A DNA stretch of 33,788 nt from Xanthomonas bromi (GCF_900092025.1 NZ_FLTX01000050.1:1-33788); one strand, 5' to 3'. Counted from the first letter of the stretch, positions 8,987-17,134 are shown. The notes: a model not told the origin generated them from the letters alone. Numbers and translations: made by a program.

Positions 8987-9986
8987 ATGCATATGCCCGC
9001 AGTCATAGCGGGATTGCTGGCAGTTATAGTGGGATTGCTGATGGGGGCGGGCATGGCGGCACCTGTCTATGGCGCGCCGCTGGCATCGACGGCGTCCAAG
9101 TTTCCCGGTAGTGCATATGGGCCGCAACAGGCACCGGGTTTTGCGCAGTACTGGAACACGCTCACCCCGGAAAACGGCGGAAAATGGGGCAATGTGGAGG
9201 CCGTGCGCGACCAGATGGACTGGAGCGCGCTGGATGCTGCGTACGCTTTCGCACAGGCCAATCACATGCCCTTCCAGATGCATGTGATGGTGTGGGGCAA
9301 CCAGCAGCCGGAGTGGATCAAGACCTTGCGGCCGGCCGAGCAGCGCCGCGAGATCGAGCAATGGTTTGCCGCCGTTGCGCAGCGCTACCCGGATATTGCG
9401 CTGCTGGAGGTGGTGAACGAACCCCTCAACGACCCGCCGAGCAAGGCCGATACCGGCGGCGGCAACTATCTGCAGGCGCTAGGGGGCGACGGCGCCAGCG
9501 GCTGGGAATGGGTGCTGCAGTCGTTTCGGCTGGCGCGCCAGCATTTCCCGCACACCACGCTGATGATCAACGACTACAGCATCACCAATAGCGCGCAGAC
9601 CACGCAGAAGTATTTGCAGATCGTGCGGTTGCTGCAGCGCGAGAAGCTGGTCGATGCCATCGGCGTGCAGGAGCACGCCTTCGAGACCACACCGAGTGTT
9701 GCGATGTCGGTGCATCGCAACAATCTGGATGCGTTGGCGGCCACCGGGTTGCCGATCTACATCACCGAGTTCGATCTGGACGGGCCGACCGATGCGCAGC
9801 AGCTGGCCGATTCCTGTGTTCTGGGAACACCCGGCAGTGCATGGCATCACCGTGTGGGGCTTTCGGCCCGGCTTGTGGCGCGACAAGGAGGCGGCGTCCC
9901 TGATCCGCGCCGACGGCAGCGAACGTCCCGCGCTCACGTGGCTGCGTGATTACGTTGCTGCCCATCGCGGTACGTCTGCGCCATGA
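8987..9986 (+). pseudogene. GH10 endo-xylanase, frameshifted by a 14-nt deletion (first tandem copy)
   Basis: A signal peptide (about residues 1-30), then a GH10 barrel with acid/base Glu145 (EVVNEPLN) and nucleophile Glu261 (YITEFDLDG). At about 9809-9812 the frame breaks: LAD is followed by SCVLGTPG, while the expected PVFWEHPAVHG continues in another frame to a stop at 9986 (WLRDYVAAHRGTSAP). Against the paralogue at 10325, 14 nt are missing between the codons for LA and the VFWEHP segment. The broken product would be 320 residues with a wrong tail and without the last barrel strand, so it is probably misfolded. The start follows GAGGTGAG at good spacing, 10 nt after the transporter. By position it corresponds to X. 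campestris xyn10A. A loss this size is unlikely to be a sequencing error. Confidence 0.85.
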
Positions 9987-10240
9987 CATTTGCTGCTGAT
10001 TGCCGCGCGTTTCCACGCTGCTTTTTGACATGTTCCCGTGGTATGCAGTCGCGGCGGTGGCCGGCGTCGGCGGCTTCGCCGCTGCGGTGGGCAGCATGTT
10101 GATCGCAATCTTCCGAGGGTTCGTTTTGGAGGCCACCGGAGCTACATTTCTGTCTTGTTGATTGCGGCTTCGGTCTACATTCTGGCGCTGAGGGTGGTGC
10201 ACCGCCGGGCGTCACGACTGGGGCCGTTGCCAGTTGTTTG
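9987..10240 (+). pseudogene. Degraded C-terminal remnant of a second hexuronate transporter
   Basis: From 9987 the bases code for HLLLIAA, matching HLWLAVA of the transporter at 7664. From 10027 they code for DMFPWYAVAAVAGVGGF, matching DMFPRHAVATVVGIGGF. After a one-base loss near 10138 the frame resumes as SYISVLLIAASVYILAL, matching SYVPVFLMAGSAYLLAL. About 330 N-terminal residues are absent, as is a short piece in the middle, and the frame is broken. It cannot encode a transporter. It marks the second unit of a tandem duplication and fills the gap between the two GH10 genes. Confidence 0.85.
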
Positions 10241-10324
10241 TGAACTTTGACGTGGATCGGACGCACCCTCAGTGCACCTGTTCTTTTCCACGACTGTTTC
10301 GCTCAATCTATCGAGGATGCCAAC

Positions 10325-11305
10325 ATGTTGAAATTACGTTACCCGCTCTTGCTTGTTCTGTTGCTGGGCGCTTGTGCGTCCGCGGCCGCCGAGCCGATCG
10401 CTGCCGGCAAGCAACGCGTCCTGGGCAGCGCCTACAGCCCGACGCAAGCGCAGGGTTTCACTGCTGACTGGGACGGCGACGTCGCCGAAAATGCCGGGAA
10501 ATGGGGCAGCGTCGAAGCCGTGCGCGGCCAGATGAACTGGGGCCCGCTCGACGAGGCTTACCAGCTGGCCAAGCGCAACCATATGCAGTTTCAGTACCAT
10601 TGCGGCATCTGGGGCGCCCAGCAGCCGACGTGGGTGCGCAACCTACCGCCGAACGAGCAGCTTGCTGCGATCGAACATTGGTTCTCCGCCATCGCACAGC
10701 GCTACCCCGACATCGATCTGATGCAGGTGGCCAATGAGACGCTGCCGGGCCACAATCAACCCGATAACCGCAACGCCGATTCGGGCAACTACATGCAGGC
10801 GCTGGGCGGCACCGGTGCGACCGGCGTGGACTGGGTGCTTCAGGCATTCCGCATTGCACGCAAGTATTTCCCGCATACCAAGCTGATGATCAATGACTTC
10901 GGCGTCACCGGTGATACGGCCGCTGCCAGACAGTATCTGCGGACCATCCAGCTGCTGCAGCAAGAACACCTGGTCGATGCGATCGGCATCCAGGGACACG
11001 CCTTCGAGACCGCCTATGCACCGGTGTCGGTGCAGCGCGGCAACCTCGACCTGCTCGCCACGACCGGCCTGCCGATCTACATCACCGAGTTCGATCTGGA
11101 CGGGCGTAACGACGCAGAACAGTTGGCCGCGTACCAGCGGATCTTCCCGATGTTCTGGGAGCATCCGGCCGTGCGTGGTGTGAACCTGTGGGGCTTCCGT
11201 CACGGTCTGTGGCGTGACAACGATGGTGCGTATCTGATTAATTACGACGGCAGCGAACGCCCGGCATTGACCTGGCTGCGCAGCTACGTCGCCAGCAGGC
11301 CCTAA
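10325..11305 (+). CDS. GH10 endo-beta-1,4-xylanase, divergent type (second tandem copy)
   Basis: A 326-residue exported enzyme. The start at 10325 follows GAGG and gives a hydrophobic signal; LLLGAC resembles a lipobox, so the protein may be lipid-anchored at Cys17, or cut after ASA/AAA. The GH10 acid/base is Glu138 (QVANETLPG) and the nucleophile Glu255 (YITEFDLDG). The -1 subsite His found in VWH of standard GH10 enzymes is replaced by Gly97 (IWGAQQPTW), a trait shared with the first tandem copy. This copy is intact, unlike the one upstream. No XylR box or clear promoter precedes it, so it probably depends on transcription from 7485 onwards. uxaC follows after 40 nt. Endo-xylanase is the family activity, but product preference may differ. 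Confidence 0.88.
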   Translation: MLKLRYPLLLVLLLGACASAAAEPIAAGKQRVLGSAYSPTQAQGFTADWDGDVAENAGKWGSVEAVRGQMNWGPLDEAYQLAKRNHMQFQYHCGIWGAQQPTWVRNLPPNEQLAAIEHWFSAIAQRYPDIDLMQVANETLPGHNQPDNRNADSGNYMQALGGTGATGVDWVLQAFRIARKYFPHTKLMINDFGVTGDTAAARQYLRTIQLLQQEHLVDAIGIQGHAFETAYAPVSVQRGNLDLLATTGLPIYITEFDLDGRNDAEQLAAYQRIFPMFWEHPAVRGVNLWGFRHGLWRDNDGAYLINYDGSERPALTWLRSYVASRP

Positions 11306-11345
11306 CCAGGCGTCCTGCTTACTCCCCATCGGGCTGAGATCGATC

Positions 11346-12764
11346 ATGCGTTCTTCTGTGTTGTCCTTGCATCCCGATCGTTTGCTGCCGGCCGATCCCG
11401 GCACGCGTGCGATCGCCCGCCGCTTGTACGCACAGGTTGCAGCGCTGCCGATCATCAGCCCGCATGGCCACACCGATCCGGCGTGGTTCGCCACCAATGC
11501 GGCGTTCGCCAATGCCACCGAGTTGTTATTGGTGCCGGACCACTATGTGTTCCGCATGTTGTACAGCCAGGGCATCGACCTGGATGCGCTTGGCATCCCG
11601 CGTGCGGATGGCACGCGGGCAGCGATCGACCCGCGTGCGGCGTGGCGCGTGTTTGCCGAGCATTACACGTTGTTGCGTGGCACCCCGTCGTCACTGTGGC
11701 TCAATCATGTGTTCCATGACGTCTTCGATCTACGCATCCGGCTCGATGCCGGCACCGCCGATCACTATTACGACCACATTACCGCCGCGCTGCAGACCCC
11801 GGGCTTTCTGCCGCGCGCGTTGTTCGAGCGCTTCAACATCGAGGTGATCGCCACCACCGAGTCGCCGCTGGATCCGCTGCAGCATCATGCGGCGATTGCC
11901 GCCAGCGGCTGGCAGGGACGAGTGGTGACGGCGTATCGCCCCGACCCGGTGGTGGACCCGGAGCACGAGCAGTTTGCCGATGCGTTGCAGCAGTTCGGCG
12001 TGCTCACCGGCGAGGATGTGCTGAGCTGGAATGGCTATCTGCGCGCGCATCGGCAACGGCGTGCGTTCTTTGCTGCGCACGGCGCGACCTCGACCGATCA
12101 CGGGCATCACAGCGCCGCTACCGCCGATCTGTCGCCGGCCGAAGCGCAGGGCCTGTTCGAAACGGTGGTGCGCGGTGCAGCCACGCCGGAACAGGCCGAG
12201 TTGTTCCGCGCGCAGGTGCTGACCGAAATGGCGGCCATGAGCCTGGACGATGGGTTGGTGATGCAGCTGCATCCGGGCTGCTTTCGCAATCACAATCGGC
12301 CGCTATTCGAGCGGTACGGGCGCGACAAGGGCGCCGATATTCCAATGCGCACCGATTACGTGCTTGCGTTGAAACCCTTGCTGGATCGCCATGGCAACGA
12401 CCCGCGCCTGCGCTTGATCGTGTTCACCCTGGACGAGACCAGCTACAGCCGCGAGCTGGCGCCCTTGGCCGGGCATTACCCATCCCTGCTGCTTGGCCCG
12501 GCATGGTGGTTCCATGACGCACCGGAAGGCATGTGGCGCTTCCGCGAACAGACCCTGGCCAGCGCGGGCTTCTACAACACCGTGGGCTTCAACGACGACA
12601 CCCGCGCGTTCCTGTCGATTCCGGCGCGGCACGATGTGGCGCGGCGCGTGGATAGCGCTTTTCTGGCCAAACTGGTGGCCGAGCATCGGCTCGACGAGGA
12701 CGAGGCGATCGAGGTGGCGATCGACCTGGCCTACCGTCTGCCCAAGCGGGCCTACAACCTGTAA
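11346..12764 (+). CDS. uxaC: Glucuronate isomerase
   Basis: A 472-residue cytoplasmic enzyme of the amidohydrolase-like UxaC family, matching the usual length. The family HxH motif is visible at His40-Gly-His42 (ISPHGHTDP). Other landmarks are LLLVPDHYVFRMLYSQG, FNIEVIATTESPLDPL, the MQLHPGCFRNHN segment and the C-terminal YNTVGFNDDTRAFLSIPARHD. It converts D-glucuronate to D-fructuronate, the first cytoplasmic step for the uronic acid freed by GH67 and imported by the ExuT-like carrier in the same operon. The next enzyme, UxuB, lies in the other operon. A small hairpin (GGTGCG with CGCACC, 12769-12784) follows the stop but has no U-tract. Confidence 0.96.
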   Translation: MRSSVLSLHPDRLLPADPGTRAIARRLYAQVAALPIISPHGHTDPAWFATNAAFANATELLLVPDHYVFRMLYSQGIDLDALGIPRADGTRAAIDPRAAWRVFAEHYTLLRGTPSSLWLNHVFHDVFDLRIRLDAGTADHYYDHITAALQTPGFLPRALFERFNIEVIATTESPLDPLQHHAAIAASGWQGRVVTAYRPDPVVDPEHEQFADALQQFGVLTGEDVLSWNGYLRAHRQRRAFFAAHGATSTDHGHHSAATADLSPAEAQGLFETVVRGAATPEQAELFRAQVLTEMAAMSLDDGLVMQLHPGCFRNHNRPLFERYGRDKGADIPMRTDYVLALKPLLDRHGNDPRLRLIVFTLDETSYSRELAPLAGHYPSLLLGPAWWFHDAPEGMWRFREQTLASAGFYNTVGFNDDTRAFLSIPARHDVARRVDSAFLAKLVAEHRLDEDEAIEVAIDLAYRLPKRAYNL

Positions 12765-13111
12765 GAGCGGTGCGGGCACGCACCTCATCACGCTAGGGGG
12801 CGTCTGTTCGATCTGCCGACCAGGGGCGGTTTGGCTGTGCGCGGCCCGCTGCCTTGTTACTCCTGTGTGGCAAATCCGGACCTGCAACGGCATCAAGAGC
12901 CCTGCGCGCGCAGCGACGCGGATACGGAATCGCCGTCACGCGGCATCGACGGCGCGTGGATGCCCATCTAACAAAAGAATGTGACAGAGCAGGTAGTTAT
13001 CGCGTTTGCGGCAGTGTTGACTTCGCTTTCTCGGATTCATCTTCCTGGCTGTGCATCATCGAAACGGATGCGCGAGGAAGATCAATGATTCAACCTTCAT
13101 AGGGAAAGGGA
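12765..13111. other. Intergenic region with an imperfect PIP-box-like motif
   Basis: These 347 bases hold the small hairpin after uxaC and, near the 3' end, TTCGC-N15-TTCCT (13022-13046). A good ribosome-binding stretch (GGGAAAGGGA) abuts the next start. No gene or XylR box is visible. Confidence 0.5.
13022..13046 (+). promoter_or_regulatory. Imperfect plant-inducible-promoter (PIP) box candidate
   Basis: TTCGC, 15 bases, then TTCCT. The HrpX consensus is TTCGB-N15-TTCGB, so the second half has one mismatch. It lies 66 nt upstream of the secreted protein at 13112. No YANNNT -10 element sits at the expected 30-32 nt downstream, which weakens the case. Confidence 0.2.
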
Positions 13112-14155
13112 ATGATTAATTTCAGATCGAAGTCAGTGCTTGTCGCCTGCATCATCGGAAGTGTGGCCAGTGCAGCGGCCGCGACGCAGGGATCGTCCAT
13201 CAACGCCGCTGGCCGCGCCGAGGCGATGTCCGCCTGGGAAGCGACGATCCGACAGCAGACGCCGTCGATGGAGGGGTGCTTCCGTTCGGCGTTCCCGAAC
13301 ACGGGCTGGCAGGCGACGCGCTGTGCCCCGCCGCCAAAGTTAGTGTCGGTGCCACCGGCCGTCACCACCGGCAACGCACGAACCACCGCACGGACCGATG
13401 GGGCTTTCACGGTCGGTAACGGCACCGACTACGCCGCCCACACCGGCCGTCTCACGCGCTCTGCCGTGGGCTCGTTCCCGAGCGTGAGCGGCGTGACCAT
13501 CGGCGTGGCCGATTATTCGCTGCAGCTCAACACCGACCTCGCCAGTAATCCGACCACCTGCGCGCAATTCGGTTACTCCAGGTGCAGGACCTGGGAGCAG
13601 TTCGTCTACTCCACCGACGACGACGGCGATGCCAGCAATGGCCGCACTCCGAGCGTCTTCATCCAGAACTGGTTCTTAGCCGGCAGTGCCTCCCAGTACA
13701 ACGTGGTCGGCTGCCCGTCCGGCTGGAGCGCCTATCCCGACCAGAACGCCTGCTATCGCAACAGCAATACGGTGAGCGTACCGCTGGTGCCGGTCTCCAG
13801 CATCGGCAGCATCAAGCTCACCGGTTCGGCGACCGCCGGCGGCGTGGACACGGTGTCGTTCTCGGTCAACGGCATAGCGTATAGCGTGAACCAGCCCGCC
13901 TGGACGTTGAACATCAACAAGATCTGGCGGCAGTCCGAGTTCAACATCTTCGGCAATGGCGGCGGCGACCCGCTGGTGTCGTTCAATCGCGGCTCGCACG
14001 TCACGGTGAACGTAGCCGTCAACGACGGCACGACCAATGCGCCGAAGTGCCTGGGCAATGCCGGCACCACGTTCCAAGAGAACAACCTGACGCTTGGCAT
14101 CTGCACGGCCTCCGGTGGTTCTTCGCCCCACATCAGCTTCACCCAAAGCAACTAA
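13112..14155 (+). CDS. Secreted cysteine-rich protein of unknown function, paralogue A
   Basis: A 347-residue protein with a signal peptide (MINFRSKSVLVACIIGSVASAAAA, cut near residue 24). I recognise a family spread in several bacteria but know no function for it. Landmarks: MEGCFRSAFPNTGWQATRC near the mature N-terminus, VGNGTDYAAHTG then SAVGSFPSVSGVT, WEQFVYSTDDDG, a VFIQNWF strand, CPSGWSAYPDQNACYRNS, and a C-terminal beta-rich half with WRQSEFNIFGNGGG and GTTFQENNLTLG. Eight mature Cys residues suggest disulfides in the periplasm or outside the cell. There are no glycosidase catalytic motifs that I can identify. A strong terminator follows, so it is its own transcription unit. It lies between uxaC and a GH10 gene; a part in plant-surface binding is possible but is speculation. 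Confidence 0.85.
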   Translation: MINFRSKSVLVACIIGSVASAAAATQGSSINAAGRAEAMSAWEATIRQQTPSMEGCFRSAFPNTGWQATRCAPPPKLVSVPPAVTTGNARTTARTDGAFTVGNGTDYAAHTGRLTRSAVGSFPSVSGVTIGVADYSLQLNTDLASNPTTCAQFGYSRCRTWEQFVYSTDDDGDASNGRTPSVFIQNWFLAGSASQYNVVGCPSGWSAYPDQNACYRNSNTVSVPLVPVSSIGSIKLTGSATAGGVDTVSFSVNGIAYSVNQPAWTLNINKIWRQSEFNIFGNGGGDPLVSFNRGSHVTVNVAVNDGTTNAPKCLGNAGTTFQENNLTLGICTASGGSSPHISFTQSN

Positions 14156-14166
14156 TGCTTGCGCAA

Positions 14167-14199
14167 CGCCCGGGAAGGCTCTGGCCTTCCCGGGCGTTT
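14167..14199 (+). terminator. Rho-independent terminator after paralogue A
   Basis: A perfect 13-bp stem (CGCCCGGGAAGGC with its complement) with a TCTG loop, followed by TTT, starts 12 nt after the stop codon of the secreted protein. Confidence 0.85.
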
Positions 14200-14543
14200 G
14201 TGATTTGGGGCTTCCCACCGGCTGGCTGAAGCGGTGCCCGGGCTGCCCGGTGCATGCGCAACGTCTGCAGCCCACATGTGCTGCGCCTGGGCCAATGATG
14301 CAGGCGCAGGCATGCTTCATCGCCTTGAATGGCCGTGGATGGCGGCAGCGCTGCGGTATCGATCTATGGGGCACCCCATGAACCGCACAACGCATTGCGT
14401 CGCGACAAGGCTGTGATGCAGGTCGACGGATGCGTGCCGCGCGATCCGTGGCCTCGCCAACGGACAGATCGCTTCCGGCTTGGCCGTGGTGCGGCGTTAC
14501 GGGCCCGCATGATCCCGCACGCCACCCATCATCAGGAACGGAA
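14200..14543. other. Intergenic leader of paralogue B, no gene supported
   Basis: These 344 bases hold only short GC-rich repeats such as GTGCCCGGGCTGCCCGGTGC near 14232. An AGGAACGGAA ribosome-binding stretch precedes the next ATG. There is no operator, PIP box or RNA gene that I can support. Confidence 0.45.
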
Positions 14544-15590
14544 ATGAAACATATCGGGGCAAACTCCTTGCTTGCCGCTTGCCTCCTTGCAAGCACGGCC
14601 AGCGCCGCGGACACAACGCAAACCGCCGCGATCGCATCGGCTGGTCGTCCCGCAGCGATGTCGTCCTGGGAAACCACGATCCGCCAGGAGGCGCCCGCGA
14701 TGGAGGGTTGCTTCCGTTCGACCTTTCCGGACATGGGCTGGCAGGCGGTGCGCTGCATGGCGCCGTCCCCAAGCGTCCCGCTACCGCCGACCGCCAGCCG
14801 CGGTGACGGCCATATCACCACCGCACACAGCGACAGCGTGTTCGGTGCCGGGAATGGCGCCGACTACGCCGCCCGGACCGGCAAGCCCACCCGCTCGGCG
14901 ATCGGTTCGTTTCCCAGCGTGAGCGGCGTGACCACCGGCGTGGTCGACTATTCGCTGCAGATCAACACCGACACCGTCAGCGATCCGACCACCTGTACAC
15001 AGTTCGGTTACTCCTCATGCCAGGCCTGGCAGCAGTTCATCTACGCCACCGACTATGATGGCAAGATCGGCAACGGTCGGAGTCCCGTGGTCTTCATCGA
15101 GAACTGGCTCTACCCGGGCACTGCCTCCGAGTTCCAGTCGATCGGCTGCCCGTCCGGTTGGAAAGCCTTGCCCAAGATCACCGCCGGTTATCGCGACAGC
15201 AACCTGACGAGCGCACCGCTGGTGCCGCTTTCGCAGATCGGCAGCATGACGCTGAGCGCCTCGGCGACCGCGGGAGGCGTGGATACCGTGACGCTTTCAG
15301 TGAATGGACAAGCCTACAGCCTGAGCCAGAACGCCTCCACGCTAAACATCAACAGGGTCTGGCGGCAGTCCGAATTCAATGTCTTCGGCAACGACGACAA
15401 CAGCCCGCTGGTGTCGTTCAACCGCGGCTCGCGGGTGACGGTGAAGGTGGCCGTCAACGACGGAACGACCAAGGCCCCTGTGTGCCTGGGCGACGCCGGC
15501 ACCACCTTCGAGCAGAACAACCTGACGCTCGGCAGTTGCACCGCTTCCGGCGGCGCGTCGCCGAACATCACCTTCACCCAAAGCAACTGA
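14544..15590 (+). CDS. Secreted cysteine-rich protein of unknown function, paralogue B
   Basis: A 348-residue tandem paralogue of the protein at 13112, well over half identical by eye and collinear throughout. The frame is open back to 14430, but the ATG at 14544 follows AGGA and starts a clear signal peptide (MKHIGANSLLAACLLASTASA). Shared landmarks are MEGCFRSTFPDMGWQAVRC, SFPSVSGVTTGVVDYSLQINTD, WQQFIYATDYDG, CPSGW, WRQSEFNVFGND and GTTFEQNNLTLG, ending in ITFTQSN. One conserved Cys (NACYRN in A) is Gly here (TAGYRD), leaving seven mature Cys. No function is known to me. It has its own terminator. Confidence 0.85.
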   Translation: MKHIGANSLLAACLLASTASAADTTQTAAIASAGRPAAMSSWETTIRQEAPAMEGCFRSTFPDMGWQAVRCMAPSPSVPLPPTASRGDGHITTAHSDSVFGAGNGADYAARTGKPTRSAIGSFPSVSGVTTGVVDYSLQINTDTVSDPTTCTQFGYSSCQAWQQFIYATDYDGKIGNGRSPVVFIENWLYPGTASEFQSIGCPSGWKALPKITAGYRDSNLTSAPLVPLSQIGSMTLSASATAGGVDTVTLSVNGQAYSLSQNASTLNINRVWRQSEFNVFGNDDNSPLVSFNRGSRVTVKVAVNDGTTKAPVCLGDAGTTFEQNNLTLGSCTASGGASPNITFTQSN

Positions 15591-15602
15591 TCGTGCATCC
15601 GA

Positions 15603-15635
15603 CGCCCGGGAGGCCATGGCCTCCCGGGCGTTTTT
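15603..15635 (+). terminator. Rho-independent terminator after paralogue B
   Basis: CGCCCGGGAGGCC pairs perfectly with GGCCTCCCGGGCG around a minimal loop and is followed by TTTTT. It starts 12 nt after the stop codon and is nearly identical to the terminator of paralogue A. Confidence 0.9.
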
Positions 15636-15946
15636 GTGCCGGCTGCTGCTGCGTCGGCCGTGGGTGATGTGCCGCGTCCTTGCAGCGGCGCGCGCGGGGA
15701 TCGGTCTGGCGTCGATGGCCGCGATCGCGATCAACGGGGCTGTCGGCGATGCGCAAGGCCGGTCGGGCGCCGCCTCGATCCGGCACGATGCTGCTCCTGC
15801 AGAAGGGAGCGGCTATGCTGCAACGCCAGCGCCGTCTGCCCGATGCGGGCTCTGCGAGCCTGGTGTCACCGAAGCGTGGTGCGCTCCCGCCGCGTGGCCG
15901 CGTCTCTACCAGTTGCCGTCTCCTTCTCACTCACCGAGCTGCCGCC
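15636..15946. other. Intergenic leader of the canonical GH10 gene
   Basis: These 311 bases contain no XylR box. The coding frame of the xylanase is open across most of it, but the translation there lacks domain similarity and the signal peptide begins only at 15947. No promoter element is clear. Confidence 0.45.
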
Positions 15947-17134
15947 ATGTCCGCACGTCACCGGTTGTCCTTCTTGTTGCTGGCCGGCATGGTGGGCAAC
16001 ATCGCGATCGCCAGTGCTGCGCCATCGTCGGTCGCGACCGCGCCTTGTCCGAAGCAGACGCTCAAGCAGGCCTATGCCGAAGCATTCCTGATCGGCACGG
16101 CCGTCAACGCCGAGATCGTCTCCGCTCGCGATGCTGCGGCCGCCGCCTTGGTCGCCTGCCACTTCAATGCGCTGACGCCCGAGAACGTGATGAAGGCCGA
16201 AGTGGTATCGCCGCGCCGCGGCGTCCACGATTTCGCCGCCGCCGATGCCTTCGTCGATTTCGCGCGTGCGCAGCACATGTTCGTGGTTGGTCACACCCTG
16301 GTCTGGCACAACCAGACGCCGGAGTGGTTTTTCACCACCGCCGATGGTCGACCCGATACGCCTGCACAGCAGGTAGAGCGCATGCGTGCGCACATCGAAG
16401 CGGTGGCGGGGCGTTACAAAGGCAAGGTGCAGGCCTGGGATGTGGTCAACGAAATCATCGACGAAGATGGCAGTTACCGTTCGACCAACTGGGTGCAGCG
16501 CGTTGGCGATGGCGACGCGGTGGTCCGCAACGCCTTCACCTTTGCGCAGCGCTATGCACCGGAGGCGCAGCTCTACTACAACGACTTCAACGCCTGGCAG
16601 CCGGCCAAACGCGACGGCATCGTCCGCATGGTCAAGATGCTGCAGCAGGCCGGTGTCCGCGTCGATGGCGTGGGCATGCAAGGCCATTGGGGGCTGAACT
16701 ACCCCAGCCTGCGCGATATCGAAGAGGCGATCGATGCCTACGCCGCGCTCGGCGTCAAGGTCATGATCACCGAGCTGGACATCGACGTGTTGCCACTGAC
16801 CAAGGAGGGCCAGGTGATTGGCACCGGCATGGCGCACAAACAGTTTCAACTGCCGGAATTCAAGCGCTTTCTCGATCCGTATCGCGATGGCCTGCCTGCC
16901 GATGTGCAGGCGCAATTGCGCGACCGCTATGCCGAACTGTTCGCGCTGTTCTGGCGCAAGCGCGACAAGATCGCGCGCGTCAGCGTGTGGGGCGTAAGCG
17001 ATGCCATGTCGTGGAAAAACGATTACCCGGTGCCTGGCCGCACCAACTATCCGCTGCTGTTCGATCGTAATCATCAACCCAAACCGGCGTTGGATGCGGT
17101 GCTGGCGGTGCCCGCCGCGACCGACGCACGCTAG
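15947..17134 (+). CDS. GH10 endo-beta-1,4-xylanase, canonical type
   Basis: A 395-residue exported enzyme. The ATG at 15947 starts a signal peptide (MSARHRLSFLLLAGMVGNIAIASAA). All standard GH10 motifs are present: LTPENVMKAE (about 76-85), GHTLVWHNQTPEW with -1 subsite His121, acid/base Glu169 in WDVVNE, YYNDFN, GMQGHWGL and nucleophile Glu276 in ITELDID, then WGVSDAMSW near the end. It cuts internal xylan bonds, leaving oligosaccharides with the glucuronic acid at the non-reducing end suited to GH67. The length is that of a single catalytic domain with no carbohydrate-binding module. By position it corresponds to X. campestris xyn10C. It follows the terminator of paralogue B and so has its own promoter, which I could not place. 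Confidence 0.95.
   Translation: MSARHRLSFLLLAGMVGNIAIASAAPSSVATAPCPKQTLKQAYAEAFLIGTAVNAEIVSARDAAAAALVACHFNALTPENVMKAEVVSPRRGVHDFAAADAFVDFARAQHMFVVGHTLVWHNQTPEWFFTTADGRPDTPAQQVERMRAHIEAVAGRYKGKVQAWDVVNEIIDEDGSYRSTNWVQRVGDGDAVVRNAFTFAQRYAPEAQLYYNDFNAWQPAKRDGIVRMVKMLQQAGVRVDGVGMQGHWGLNYPSLRDIEEAIDAYAALGVKVMITELDIDVLPLTKEGQVIGTGMAHKQFQLPEFKRFLDPYRDGLPADVQAQLRDRYAELFALFWRKRDKIARVSVWGVSDAMSWKNDYPVPGRTNYPLLFDRNHQPKPALDAVLAVPAATDAR

Larger units (their letters stand above)
8653..11305 (+). repeat. Tandem duplication of a transporter 3' end plus GH10 module
   Basis: Unit 1 (about 8653-9986) is the last third of the hexuronate transporter followed by a GH10 gene. Unit 2 (about 9987-11305) repeats the same order: a degraded transporter C-terminus followed by a second GH10 gene. 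The two GH10 copies align along their length, with shared stretches such as LPIYITEFDLDG. The copies have diverged considerably, so the event is old. Confidence 0.75.

Noticed and set aside
12769..12784. A hairpin after uxaC as a terminator
   Set aside because: It has a 6-bp stem and no following T-tract, so it is too weak to call; it is noted only within the intergenic entry.
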